Shown here: piece by piece, positions 8,523-16,511 of the stretch | Layout: each line of letters opens with the position of its first letter | Numbering within the stretch: position 1 is the stretch's first letter | From: Allobosea sp. CRIB-10 | GTDB lineage: Bacteria; Pseudomonadota; Alphaproteobacteria; Rhizobiales; Beijerinckiaceae | Assembly (NCBI RefSeq): GCF_900112185.1 | Contig: NZ_FOKP01000011.1 | Coordinates: 105,749-169,748 of the forward strand | Direction: 5' to 3' | DNA length: 64,000 bases | Position numbers and translations under genes: made by a program | Notes under the pieces: model-generated | Told to the model about the DNA's origin: nothing | The model's input: the letters and a program-made list of their open reading frames with translations, nothing else | Databases searched by the model: none

Positions 8523-9224
8523 CTATTTCAATGCGATGATCAGCATCAGGAAGACCAGGATGATCAGGACCTGCTTCAGGCTCCAGTTGATCCGCCGGAG
8601 CTGCTCGGCGACAGGGTCTTCCGGCTCTTCGGCCTCCTGATCCGGCTGTCCGGCCGCACCGTAATGCGGGTCGGCAGCCGGTTCCGGTGGGCGCCAACTG
8701 ATGCTCTGTACGCGTCCATGCGCCTGGCGCGGGCGGCCATCGGCCTCCGGCGCGAGATGGAACACCGGCGGCTCCTCGTCGCCGGCGCCCTCGCGCAGCC
8801 AAAGATTGGTGGTCGTGGCAAATGAGAGGCTGCCGGCGCGACCTTCGGCGATGTCCTGCCGGAGCCCGGCGAATAGCGGTTGCGGCAGGAACAACTCGGC
8901 GGCGAGGCGATCATCGAGATCGCCCTGAGCCCCGGCGGGCAGGCTGAGCCGCAGCAGCGGCGCGCTCTCGCCGGGAAAGGAGCGGATCGTCAGGGACAGA
9001 TCCTGCGCCGGCTCGGGCTGGCCGATCCGGGCGAGACTCATGCCATCCGGCCGGGCATGACCTTCGATCCTGGTGGCATCGTGCTGCGCGCCGTCACGCC
9101 ATTCGCGACCGGCGACGACAACGAGCCCATCGGCGATGAGGGCGAGCGACTTGCCGGCGTCCTGGACGAACGTGCTGCCCGCCGTCGTCATCCGCCCGTC
9201 CACAATGCTGGCGCTGTCGCTCAT
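8523..9224 (-). CDS. Hypothetical tail-anchored protein
   Basis: This 233-residue protein starts at the ATG at 9224, after a GGGGATGGG purine stretch; a 21-residue upstream extension is possible. The first 180 residues look soluble and beta-rich, with a repeated pattern of short strands. A Pro/Glu-rich linker (PEPAADPHYGAAGQPDQEAEE) leads to a single C-terminal membrane helix, QVLIILVFLMLIIALK, which ends the protein. This is the layout of a tail-anchored inner-membrane protein. No family is recognised. It converges with the 72-residue gene, with three bases between the stops. Confidence 0.6.
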   Translation of the reverse strand: MSDSASIVDGRMTTAGSTFVQDAGKSLALIADGLVVVAGREWRDGAQHDATRIEGHARPDGMSLARIGQPEPAQDLSLTIRSFPGESAPLLRLSLPAGAQGDLDDRLAAELFLPQPLFAGLRQDIAEGRAGSLSFATTTNLWLREGAGDEEPPVFHLAPEADGRPRQAHGRVQSISWRPPEPAADPHYGAAGQPDQEAEEPEDPVAEQLRRINWSLKQVLIILVFLMLIIALK

Positions 9225-9399
9225 CCCATCCCCGCCGTGAGTCGGTTCGGACGATAGCAGGTCGGCCTCGCGAAACCAGAATGGCATGTTGTTCTACGCC
9301 GGGGAGGAATGGGCTGCGCCGGAAAAGAAAATTTCCTTCTACGCGCCTTCGGCGAAAGGCTCTTCCCGATCGGCGCGTACCTTTAAAAGAACGTTTGGA

Positions 9400-9428
9400 T
9401 TGACATGCAGAACGGGGGTTCCTAGATT
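9400..9428 (+). promoter_or_regulatory. Sigma70-type promoter for the methionine importer operon
   Basis: TTGACA at 9400-9405 is followed after exactly 17 bases by TAGATT at 9423-9428. This predicts a start near 9435, about 18 bases before the SAM-II riboswitch core. The -35 box is a consensus match and the -10 box matches four of six positions. Confidence 0.75.
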
Positions 9429-9452
9429 GCGGGTGTCGTCGGGTAACCGATG

Positions 9453-9505
9453 GCCGCGGAGATTTGAGCGAGCAGCTTGCGCCGCGTCACCAAACGCTAA
9501 AGCGC
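9453..9505 (+). ncRNA. SAM-II riboswitch
   Basis: The conserved order of the SAM-II (metA) motif is present: a GC-rich 5' arm (ccgcgg), gatttga, then cttgc followed by the complementary ccgcg arm, and the pseudoknot strand with caaacgctaaag. SAM-II riboswitches block translation or expression of methionine genes when S-adenosylmethionine is bound and are largely alphaproteobacterial. The position 40 bases upstream of a leader ORF and 0.6 kb before metN fits control of methionine uptake. No covariance model was run. Confidence 0.8.
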
Positions 9506-9545
9506 CACGACGTGGTCGTGGGCTCCCCAGCTTGAGGAGATGAAC

Positions 9546-9614
9546 ATGACCGGCTCCGCTCTCCGCCCTGTCGAACCGCTCGCCCGTTCGATGATGTGCT
9601 GTTGTCGCCGCTGA
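9546..9614 (+). CDS. Putative leader peptide ending in Cys-Cys-Cys-Arg-Arg
   Basis: GAGGAG lies six bases before the ATG at 9546, giving a 22-residue peptide that ends MMCCCRR and then TGA. An alternative ATG at 9540 would add two residues. The peptide has no other feature. Three successive cysteine codons just before the stop are what a ribosome-stalling attenuator that senses Cys-tRNA would show. Cysteine-run leader peptides are known elsewhere in sulfur-gene regulation. Here the peptide sits between a SAM-II riboswitch and a methionine importer. Function is inferred from position. Confidence 0.65.
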   Translation: MTGSALRPVEPLARSMMCCCRR

Positions 9615-9691
9615 TCCAGCGCTGACGCCGTTTATCGGCATCAATTCCGACATCACCACATAGAGGGCGCCGCAACGCGGCGAAGATCGTC

Positions 9692-9931
9692 ATGTCGTTC
9701 CAGTCCCAGGTCGTTTCCAGTCCGCCGGCCCGCCAGGCTTATGTCATCGAGGTCGGCGAGACCCAGGCGGGCCTCGTCGCCCGCAGCGCCGATGAGCGCT
9801 TCTACACCTTCATCTCCGCCTCGGCGGCGTTCGACCGGCTCGAAGGCCAGCGCTTCGCGACGCCGGTCGCGGCCGAACTGGCAGCGCGTCAGCTGGTCCG
9901 CTCGCGTCCCGGCCTGCGGCTGGCCGCCTGA
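9692..9931 (+). CDS. Hypothetical small protein in the met operon (79 aa)
   Basis: This 79-residue soluble protein is probably the first full-length product after the leader region. It shows a beta-alpha pattern (AYVIEVGETQAGLVARSADERFYTFISAS) and an Arg-rich C-terminus. No family is recognised. It lies 10 bases before the next small gene and 0.2 kb before metN on the same strand, so it should be expressed under the same SAM-II and leader control. A weak ribosome-binding site (GCGAAGA) is present. Confidence 0.6.
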   Translation: MSFQSQVVSSPPARQAYVIEVGETQAGLVARSADERFYTFISASAAFDRLEGQRFATPVAAELAARQLVRSRPGLRLAA

Positions 9932-9941
9932 GGAGCGACCG

Positions 9942-10136
9942 ATGATGCTCCTCGACGCCTTGCGCGCAGCCTTCGCCGCCTGGTTCGAGCGGGCCGTGCC
10001 CGCCGAACTGAGCGAGCCGCGCTGGCTGGAGCGCTCTCTCACCGAACTCGGCGCCGAGGAGCGCCGCCGCTCGATCCGCGAGGTCACGCTCGAGCAATTG
10101 GGCAATGCGCACTGGTCGTGCCACACGCATTTCTGA
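9942..10136 (+). CDS. Hypothetical small protein in the met operon (64 aa)
   Basis: The ATG at 9942 follows GAGGAG by seven to eight bases. The 64-residue product is helical and amphipathic (LLDALRAAFAAWFERAVP, then EEVTLEQLGN-like helices) and ends WSCHTHF, so a Cys and two His sit at the extreme C-terminus. No family is recognised. Its stop is only seven bases before the chosen metN start, so translation of the two is probably coupled. Confidence 0.6.
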   Translation: MMLLDALRAAFAAWFERAVPAELSEPRWLERSLTELGAEERRRSIREVTLEQLGNAHWSCHTHF

Positions 10137-10143
10137 GGTCATG

Positions 10144-11253
10144 ATGAACGCCCCCGTGAAGCCCGGCGCCTTTCGCGTCGAGGCGCTCCTTCCGACGCCT
10201 CCGGCCGACGCGATCATTCGCTTCGAGGCCGTCGGCAAGACCTTTGCGAGCCGCGACGGCCAGGAGCCGGTGACGGCGCTCGCCGGTATCGACCTTGCCG
10301 TGCCGCGCGGCAGCATCGTCGGCGTGATCGGCCGCTCCGGCGCCGGCAAGTCGACCCTGATCCGCCTGGTCAACGGGCTGGAGCGCGCCACTTCCGGCCG
10401 CATCCTGATCGAGGGCGAGGACGTCACCAACCTGACCGAGGCCGGCTGGCGCGAGCGCCGGCGCGCCACCGGCATGGTCTTCCAGCATTTCAACCTGCTG
10501 TCGTCGCGCACGGTCTTCGACAATGTCGCGCTGCCGCTGGAGATCGCCGGCGTGCCTAGGGCGAAGATCGAGGCGCAGGTCAGCCGCCTGCTCGCTCTGG
10601 TCGGGCTTTCCGACAAGCGCGAGCGCTACCCGGCCGAGCTCTCCGGCGGCCAGAAGCAGCGCGTCGGCATCGCCCGGGCGCTGGCGACCGAGCCCAAGGT
10701 GCTGCTCTGCGACGAGGCGACCTCGGCGCTCGATCCCGAGACCACCCGCTCGATCCTGGCCCTGCTCAAGCAGGTCAATCGCGAGCTCGGCATCACCATC
10801 CTGCTGATCACCCACGAGATCCCGGTGATCAAGGAGATCTGCGACCGCGTCGCGGTGATCGAGGGCGGCCATATCGTCGAGGAGGGCGAGACCTTCGAGG
10901 TGATGACAAGGCCGCGCCACCCGACCACGGCGAGCTTCGTCGAGTCGGTGACCGGCGTCGAGGTCCCAGAATACCTCGCCGGCCGCATCCATAAGCAGGC
11001 ACTCGCCGGCGACAGCGCCGTGCTGCGCATCGCCTTCACCGGCGAGAACGCGACGACGCCGGTGATCAGCCGCCTCAGCGCCGTGATCGGCGTCGACGTC
11101 AACATCCTCGCCGGCCGCATCGATGCGATCGGCGACAAGCCCTTCGGCAGCCTGCTGGTCTCGGTGCCGGCGAGCGAGCCCGCGCTCTCCGCCGTCTTCG
11201 GCGCGCTGAAATCCCTCGATCTCAAGGCGGAGCTGGTCGGCCATGTCTCCTGA
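10144..11253 (+). CDS. metN: Methionine ABC transporter ATP-binding protein MetN
   Basis: This 369-residue protein is the ATPase of the D/L-methionine importer. Walker A GRSGAGKST (residues 63-71), Q-loop VFQHFNLL, signature LSGGQ, Walker B LLCDEATSALD and the H-loop LLITHE are all intact. The last 90 or so residues form the NIL (C2) domain, which in E. coli MetN binds methionine and inhibits transport. The 25-residue N-terminal extension before the first strand is longer than in E. coli. ATGs at 10141 and 10144 adjoin; the second has better spacing to GAGG. It overlaps metI by 11 bases. Confidence 0.93.
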   Translation: MNAPVKPGAFRVEALLPTPPADAIIRFEAVGKTFASRDGQEPVTALAGIDLAVPRGSIVGVIGRSGAGKSTLIRLVNGLERATSGRILIEGEDVTNLTEAGWRERRRATGMVFQHFNLLSSRTVFDNVALPLEIAGVPRAKIEAQVSRLLALVGLSDKRERYPAELSGGQKQRVGIARALATEPKVLLCDEATSALDPETTRSILALLKQVNRELGITILLITHEIPVIKEICDRVAVIEGGHIVEEGETFEVMTRPRHPTTASFVESVTGVEVPEYLAGRIHKQALAGDSAVLRIAFTGENATTPVISRLSAVIGVDVNILAGRIDAIGDKPFGSLLVSVPASEPALSAVFGALKSLDLKAELVGHVS

Positions 11254-11908
11254 ACTCATCCGTCTGATCGTCGAGGCGACCGGCGATACCTTGCTGATGG
11301 TCGCGATCGCCGCCGGGCTCGGCACGGCGCTCGGCCTGCCGCTCGGCGTCTTCCTCGCCACCAGCAAGAAGGGCGAGCTCTTCGCCGCGCCTGCGGTCAA
11401 CGCGGTGCTCGGCGCGCTGGTCAACGCGACGCGCTCGACGCCCTTCATCATTCTGGTCGTTGCGATCATCCCCTTCACCCGGCTGATCGCCGGCACCTCG
11501 ATCGGCACCTTCGCCGCGACCGTGCCGCTGACCGTGGCGGCGACGCCCTTTATCGCCCGCCTGATCGAAGGTGCCATCCGCGAGGTCGACCAGGGCCTCG
11601 TCGAGGCGGCCCGCTCGATGGGCGCGACCCCGCTGCAGATCGTCCGCAAGGTGCTGGTGCCCGAGGCGCTGCCGGCGATCGTGCTCGGCCTGACCTTGGC
11701 TCTGGTCAGCCTCCTCGGCTTCTCGGCCATGGTCGGCGCCGTCGGCGGTGGCGGCTTGGGCGATCTCGGCATCCGCTACGGCTATCAGCGCTTCATGCCG
11801 GATGTGATGGCGATCGTCGTCGCCGTGCTGATCGTCCTCGTCCAGACGGTGCAGAGCGTCGGCGACCGCCTGTCGCGCCGCCTCAACAAGCGCCTGCGCC
11901 ACGCCTGA
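11243..11908 (+). CDS. metI: Methionine ABC transporter permease MetI
   Basis: This 221-residue inner-membrane permease has five predicted helices. The EAA coupling loop EAARSMGATPLQIVRKVLVPEALP (about residues 118-141) touches MetN. Length and sequence are typical for MetI. The start overlaps the metN end in another frame, indicating translational coupling. It is followed 43 bases later by metQ. Confidence 0.93.
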   Translation: MSPELIRLIVEATGDTLLMVAIAAGLGTALGLPLGVFLATSKKGELFAAPAVNAVLGALVNATRSTPFIILVVAIIPFTRLIAGTSIGTFAATVPLTVAATPFIARLIEGAIREVDQGLVEAARSMGATPLQIVRKVLVPEALPAIVLGLTLALVSLLGFSAMVGAVGGGGLGDLGIRYGYQRFMPDVMAIVVAVLIVLVQTVQSVGDRLSRRLNKRLRHA

Positions 11909-11951
11909 TCCCTTTCCGCTTCCAACCCGTTCAGTTCACCAAGGAGCCATC

Positions 11952-12749
11952 ATGTCTGTTCTCTTCAGCCGTCGCCTCGCGCTCGGCCTTGCCGCCTCGT
12001 TCGTCCTCGCCGCCCCGGCGCTTGCCCAGCAGAACCAGGTCGTCCGCATCGGCGCCTCGCCCGGTCCGCATGCCGAAATCCTGGAGAAGGTGAAGCCGAT
12101 CGCCGCCAAGAACGGGCTCGACCTCAAGATCATCGAGTTCTCCGACTATGTCGTGCCCAACCAGGCGCTGGCCGCCGGCGAACTCGAGGCGAACTCCTTC
12201 CAGAACCAGCCCTATCTCGACAACCAGGTGAAGGATCGCGGCTTCAAGCTGGTCAGCGTCGGCCTGACCGTGAACTTCCCGCTCGGCATCTACTCCTCGA
12301 AGTACAAGAGCTGGGCCGAGGTGCCGGATGGCGCCACCGTCGCGATCCAGAATGACCCGACCAATGGCGGCCGCTCGCTGCTCCTCTTGCAGGACAAGGG
12401 CGCGATCAAGCTCAAGGACGGCGTCGGCTTCAAGCCGAGCGTCGCCGACATCGTCAGCAACCCGAAGAAGCTGAAAATCATCGAGATCGAGGCCGCCCAG
12501 ACGCCGCGCTCGCTCGCCGATGTCGCTGCCGCCGCGATCAACACCAACTACGCCGTCGACGCCAAGATCGAGCCGACCTCGGCGATCCTGCGCGAAGACC
12601 CGAAGGGCCCCTATGTCAACCTGATCGCCGTGCGCGAGGCCGACAAGGACAAGCCCTGGGTCAAGGCGCTGCTCGCCTCCTATCACACCCCCGAGATCAA
12701 GGCCTTCGTCGCCGAGCGTTTCAAGGGCTCGGTCCTCGCCGGCTGGTAA
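11952..12749 (+). CDS. metQ: Methionine-binding protein MetQ
   Basis: This 265-residue NlpA/MetQ-family substrate-binding protein has a signal peptide (about residues 1-26, AAPALA-QQ). There is no lipobox Cys, so it should be a free periplasmic protein rather than the lipoprotein usual in E. coli. Family blocks RIGASPGPHAEILE, FSDYVVPNQALAAGELEANSFQN and VAIQNDPTNGGRSLLLL are present. An AAGGAG ribosome-binding site precedes the ATG. A strong terminator follows, closing the operon. Confidence 0.93.
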   Translation: MSVLFSRRLALGLAASFVLAAPALAQQNQVVRIGASPGPHAEILEKVKPIAAKNGLDLKIIEFSDYVVPNQALAAGELEANSFQNQPYLDNQVKDRGFKLVSVGLTVNFPLGIYSSKYKSWAEVPDGATVAIQNDPTNGGRSLLLLQDKGAIKLKDGVGFKPSVADIVSNPKKLKIIEIEAAQTPRSLADVAAAAINTNYAVDAKIEPTSAILREDPKGPYVNLIAVREADKDKPWVKALLASYHTPEIKAFVAERFKGSVLAGW

Positions 12750-12788
12750 GGCTCCTCCCCCCGGGCTGTGGTCACGGCCGGGCACCTG

Positions 12789-12817
12789 CCCCGGAAGCGC
12801 AAGCTTCCGGGGTTTTT
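12789..12817 (+). terminator. Rho-independent terminator after metQ
   Basis: A nine-base perfect stem (CCCCGGAAG at 12789-12797 with CTTCCGGGG at 12804-12812) and a six-base loop are followed by TTTTT. Confidence 0.88.
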
Positions 12818-12837
12818 CGTTTCAACCCGTCGTCTTT

Positions 12838-13034
12838 CCGGGGCAGGCCGAAGGCCTGAGCCCGGAACCCATGAACACCCGCTTTCCGTCATGGTCGGGC
12901 TTGTCCCGACCATCCACGTCTTCGTTGGGCGAAGGCCGTGTTCAAGACGTGGATGCTCGCCACAAGGGCGAGCATGACGGACTGGAGCAGCGTCGTGTTC
13001 ATGGGTTCCGGGTTCGCCGCTACGCGGCGCCCCG
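12838..13034. repeat. Nested palindromic element enclosing repeat family A, copy 1
   Basis: Outer arms (about 12838-12878 and 12995-13034) are inverted repeats built on ccggaacccatgaaca and its complement. Inside them lies the family A repeat (12887-12979), itself an imperfect palindrome with atggtcgggcttgtcccgac, ccatccacgtcttcg, and acgtggatgctcg on the other arm. The rest of the 0.3 kb gap between metQ and livF is the metQ terminator. No gene is visible here. Confidence 0.75.
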
Positions 13035-13052
13035 GAATGACGATGCGGTTGC

Positions 13053-13754
13053 TTAAACCGACAGGTACTGCGCCCGCACGGCCTCATCCGCCTTGAGCTC
13101 GTCCATCGTGCCGGTGAAGCGGATCAGCCCCTTCTCGATGATGGTGGCGCGGTCGGCGACCGAGCCGGCGAAGTGCAGATTCTGCTCGGAGATCAGCACC
13201 GAGAGCCCTTCGCTCTTCAGCGCCAGGATGGTCTTGGCCATCTCCTCGACGATGACCGGGGCGAGGCCTTCCGAGGGCTCGTCGAGCAGGACGAGCTTGG
13301 GATTGCCCATCAGGGTGCGGGCGATGGTCAGCATCTGCTGCTCGCCGCCGGACATCGCACCGCCCGGCCGGTCGCGCATGCGCCCGAGATTGGGGAAGAG
13401 CTGGAACAGCCGCTCCGGCGTCCAGTGCGGCGCGCCCTCGCGCTTCGGTCGCTGCGCCACGGAGAGGTTCTCCATCACGCTGAGCTCGGAGAAGACGCGG
13501 CGCTCCTCCGGCACATAGCCGATGCCGAGGCGGGCGATCTCGAAGGGCTCGCGCCCGACGATGGTGTGTCCCTCGAAGGTGATGCGGCCGGCCTGCGGCG
13601 GCACCAGCCCCATCACCGCCTTCATCGTCGTCGACTTGCCGGCACCGTTGCGGCCCATCAAGGCCAGCACCTCGCCGCGCCCCATCGAGAAGCCGACGCC
13701 GTGCAGGATATGGGCGCGGCCGTAATAGGCGTTGAGGCCTTCGATCTCGAGCAT
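13053..13754 (-). CDS. livF: Branched-chain-type ABC transporter ATP-binding protein LivF
   Basis: This 233-residue ATPase has Walker A GRNGAGKST, signature MSGGEQQML, Walker B LVLLDEPSEGLAP and the short length and C-terminal form typical of LivF. It pairs with LivG on the cytoplasmic face of the fused LivHM permease. Its ATG overlaps the livG stop (shared A at 13754), indicating coupling. The substrate of this LIV-family system is not fixed by the ATPases. Confidence 0.9.
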   Translation of the reverse strand: MLEIEGLNAYYGRAHILHGVGFSMGRGEVLALMGRNGAGKSTTMKAVMGLVPPQAGRITFEGHTIVGREPFEIARLGIGYVPEERRVFSELSVMENLSVAQRPKREGAPHWTPERLFQLFPNLGRMRDRPGGAMSGGEQQMLTIARTLMGNPKLVLLDEPSEGLAPVIVEEMAKTILALKSEGLSVLISEQNLHFAGSVADRATIIEKGLIRFTGTMDELKADEAVRAQYLSV

Positions 13755-14515
13755 CAGTGGCCTCCCGAGGTCGCGCCGGAGCCGAGATAGACGGCGCGCA
13801 CGGCCGGATCGTTGCGGACCTCCTCGGCCCGGCCCTTGGCGATCAGCTTGCCGCGGTCGAGCACCAGGATCGCATCGGAATGGGCGAAGACCACGTCCAT
13901 GTCGTGCTCGGTGAAGAGCACGGCGATGCCGCGTTCCCGAGCGATCTCGGCGGTCAGCGCCATCAGCGCGATGCGCTCGCGCGGGGCCATGCCGGCGGTC
14001 GGCTCGTCCATCAGCAGGAGTTTTGGCTTGTTGGCGATCGCGACCGCGAGCTCGACCCGCTTCAGGTCGCCATAGGCGAGCACGCCGCAGGCGCGCTCGG
14101 CCTGGTCGAGCATGCCGACCTGTTTCAGCAGCGCGTCGGCCTCGGCGACATGGCGGTCCTTGGCGCGGCCGAACAGGGTCCAGGTTTCGCCGGCATGTGA
14201 GATCAGCGCCATCTGCACGTTCTCGCGCACGCTCATCGAAGCGAAGGTCGCGGTGATCTGGAAGGTGCGGCCGACCCCGAGCCGCCAGACCTCGCGCGGC
14301 TTCAGGCCGGTGATCTTCTTGCCGTCGAAGATCACCTCGCCGCGGTCGGAGGGGAGCTGGCCGTTCAGCATGTTGAAGCAGGTGGTCTTGCCGGCGCCGT
14401 TCGGGCCGATCAGCGCCAAGAGCTTGCCGGCCTCAACCGAGAAGCTGACATCGTCGACGGCGCGCACGCCGCCGAAGGATTTTCCGAGATTACGGACTTC
14501 GAGGACCGGGCTCAT
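13754..14515 (-). CDS. livG: Branched-chain-type ABC transporter ATP-binding protein LivG
   Basis: This 253-residue ATPase has Walker A GPNGAGKTT (about residues 37-45), GRTFQI in the Q-loop region, LAYGDLKRVELA at the signature position (the family normally has LSYGxQR), Walker B LLLMDEPTAGM and FTEHDMDVVF at the H-loop. The ATG overlaps the stop of the permease gene. Together with LivF it forms the heterodimeric motor of the transporter. Confidence 0.9.
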   Translation of the reverse strand: MSPVLEVRNLGKSFGGVRAVDDVSFSVEAGKLLALIGPNGAGKTTCFNMLNGQLPSDRGEVIFDGKKITGLKPREVWRLGVGRTFQITATFASMSVRENVQMALISHAGETWTLFGRAKDRHVAEADALLKQVGMLDQAERACGVLAYGDLKRVELAVAIANKPKLLLMDEPTAGMAPRERIALMALTAEIARERGIAVLFTEHDMDVVFAHSDAILVLDRGKLIAKGRAEEVRNDPAVRAVYLGSGATSGGH

Positions 14516-16404
14516 CGGGCGGGCTCCGGCGTGGCGGCGACGGGAGGAGCGGGCTCGACCTCGCGGCGCCGCTCGGCGAAGGCCAGCGCCGTGCCGACGA
14601 GGCCGCGCGGGAACAGGATGACGAGCAGGACGATCGAGGCGCCCATGACGAAGCGCCAGTACATCGTCGCCTTCATCAACTGCTCCTGCAGGCCCATGAA
14701 GGCGAAGGCGCCGACGATCGGGCCGGACACGGTCTGGACGCCGCCGAGCAGTACCATCAGGAGCCCATCGACCGAGCGCGGGATCGCCATATAGGTCGGG
14801 AAGACCGAGCCCTTGAAGAAGGCGAAGAGGGCGCCGGCGATGCCGGCCGCGAAGGCAGCGATAATGAAGGCGATCCACTGGATCCGCATCACCGGCAGGC
14901 CGATCGCCTCGGCCCGGAGCGGGTTGTCGCGCCCGGCCCGCAAGGCATAGCCGAAGGGCGCGAAGACGACGACGCGCAGGGCAAGGATCGCGGCGACGCA
15001 GACCGCCAGCGCGAGATAGTAGTAGACCAGCTTGGGCGCCGCCCAGGCCGCCGGCCAGACGCCGAGAATGCCGTTGTCGCCGCCGGTGACGTCGACCCAC
15101 TGGAAGGCGGTCGCCCAGGCGATCTGGGCGAAGGCGAGCGTCAGCATGGCGAGGTAAACGCCCGAGAGCCGCACACAGAACCAGCCGAAGACGACGCCGG
15201 CGATGCCGGCGAGGAAAGGCGCGAAGGCGAGCGCCGGAACCATCGGCATGCCCAGCCACTTCACCGCCAGCGCCGCACCATAGGCGCCGAGCCCGAAATA
15301 GGCGGCGTGGCCGAAGGAGGCCATGCCGCCGGGGCCCATCATGAAGTGCAGCGACGCCGCGAACAGCGCGAAGATCGAGAGCTCAGTCAGCGTCAGCAGC
15401 CAGTGATCGGCGACGATGAAGGGGGCGAGCAGCAGCACGGCCAGTGCCGCGAGGCCGATCAGCTTGACGTTGGCGCTGGCCGGCAGCAGCAGCGGCTCGA
15501 CCGGGCCATGGGCATGGGCGGTTCCGACCGGGCGCTTGCCCATCAGGCCGTAGGGCTTGATCACGAGCACGACGGCCATCACCAGGAAGACCAGCACCAG
15601 CGTGATCTTCGGAAAGATCAGGATGCCGAAGGCGTGGATGATGCCGATCAGCACCGCGGCGAGATAGGCGCCAGTAACGCTGCCAAGCCCGCCGACGACC
15701 ACGACGACGAAGGCCTCCGAGATCATCGAGAGGTCCATGTGCAGGTTCACCGCCTCGCGCGGGAGCTGTAAGGCTCCTCCCAGCGCCGCAAGGCCGGCGC
15801 CGAAGGCGAAAACCGAGGTGAAGAGCAGGCGCTGGTTGACGCCAAGCGCGCCGACCATCTCGCGGTCCTGCGTCGCGGCGCGCACCAGCGTGCCCCAGCG
15901 CGTCTTCTGGAACAGGAACCAGAGCAGGCCGAGCATGATCGGCCCGACCACGATCAGGAAGAGCTCGTAGCTCGGGAAGCGGCTGCCCATCAGCACGACG
16001 AAGCTCTTGAAGCCGGGCGCGCGCGGTCCGAGCTTGTCCTCCGGCCCCCAGATGCCGAGCGCGATGTCCTGCACCATCAGCACGAGGCCGAAGGTGGCGA
16101 GCAGCTGGAACAGCTCGGGCGCCTGGTAGATCCGGCGCAGGATGACGATCTCGACGAGGGCGCCGAGCGCCGCGACGATGACAGCCGCCAGCAGCACTCC
16201 GCCCCAGAAGCCGAGCGCATTGGCCGGCCCGAAGCGGGTGACCAGCGTGAAGGCGAGATAGGCGCCCAGCATGTAGAAGGAGCCATGCGCGAAGTTCACG
16301 ATCCGCGTCACGCCGAAGATGATCGACAGCCCGCAGGCGACGAGGAAGAGCGACGAGGCCGAGGCCAGGCCGTTGAGCGTCTGCGCGAAGATCAGATCGA
16401 TCAT
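14512..16404 (-). CDS. Fused LivH-LivM permease of a branched-chain-type ABC transporter
   Basis: This 630-residue polypeptide joins two permeases that are normally separate. Residues 1-290 are LivH-like (GLSIIFGVTRIVNFAHGSFYMLGAY, PREAVNLHMDLS, VVVVGGLGSVTGAYLAAVLIG). After a linker around 290-320, residues 320-620 are LivM-like (MGPGGMASFGHAAYFGLGAYGAAL, LRAGRDNPLRAEAIGLPV, LLMVLLGGVQTVSGPIVGAF). About 16 membrane segments are predicted. The fusion leaves one gene to supply both halves of the channel. It is translationally coupled to livG. Confidence 0.92.
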   Translation of the reverse strand: MIDLIFAQTLNGLASASSLFLVACGLSIIFGVTRIVNFAHGSFYMLGAYLAFTLVTRFGPANALGFWGGVLLAAVIVAALGALVEIVILRRIYQAPELFQLLATFGLVLMVQDIALGIWGPEDKLGPRAPGFKSFVVLMGSRFPSYELFLIVVGPIMLGLLWFLFQKTRWGTLVRAATQDREMVGALGVNQRLLFTSVFAFGAGLAALGGALQLPREAVNLHMDLSMISEAFVVVVVGGLGSVTGAYLAAVLIGIIHAFGILIFPKITLVLVFLVMAVVLVIKPYGLMGKRPVGTAHAHGPVEPLLLPASANVKLIGLAALAVLLLAPFIVADHWLLTLTELSIFALFAASLHFMMGPGGMASFGHAAYFGLGAYGAALAVKWLGMPMVPALAFAPFLAGIAGVVFGWFCVRLSGVYLAMLTLAFAQIAWATAFQWVDVTGGDNGILGVWPAAWAAPKLVYYYLALAVCVAAILALRVVVFAPFGYALRAGRDNPLRAEAIGLPVMRIQWIAFIIAAFAAGIAGALFAFFKGSVFPTYMAIPRSVDGLLMVLLGGVQTVSGPIVGAFAFMGLQEQLMKATMYWRFVMGASIVLLVILFPRGLVGTALAFAERRREVEPAPPVAATPEPAR

Positions 16405-16511
16405 GCGAGGTCCCGTCGAAACAACCGAAAAAGGGCGCAGTCTTCCTGCGGCCGCAGCGCTGAGCTGCGGCCGGGTCAGCCATAGTCTAGATCAGGTCGA
16501 AGCCTGGCGCT

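Noticed and set aside
10084..11772. 562-codon minus-strand open frame over metN and metI
   Set aside because: Shadow of the real genes on the other strand; composition rich in Asp, Arg and His with no domain.
12887..12979. Family A repeat as a possible insertion sequence or CRISPR
   Set aside because: Under 130 bases, no transposase, copies far apart without regular spacing or spacers.
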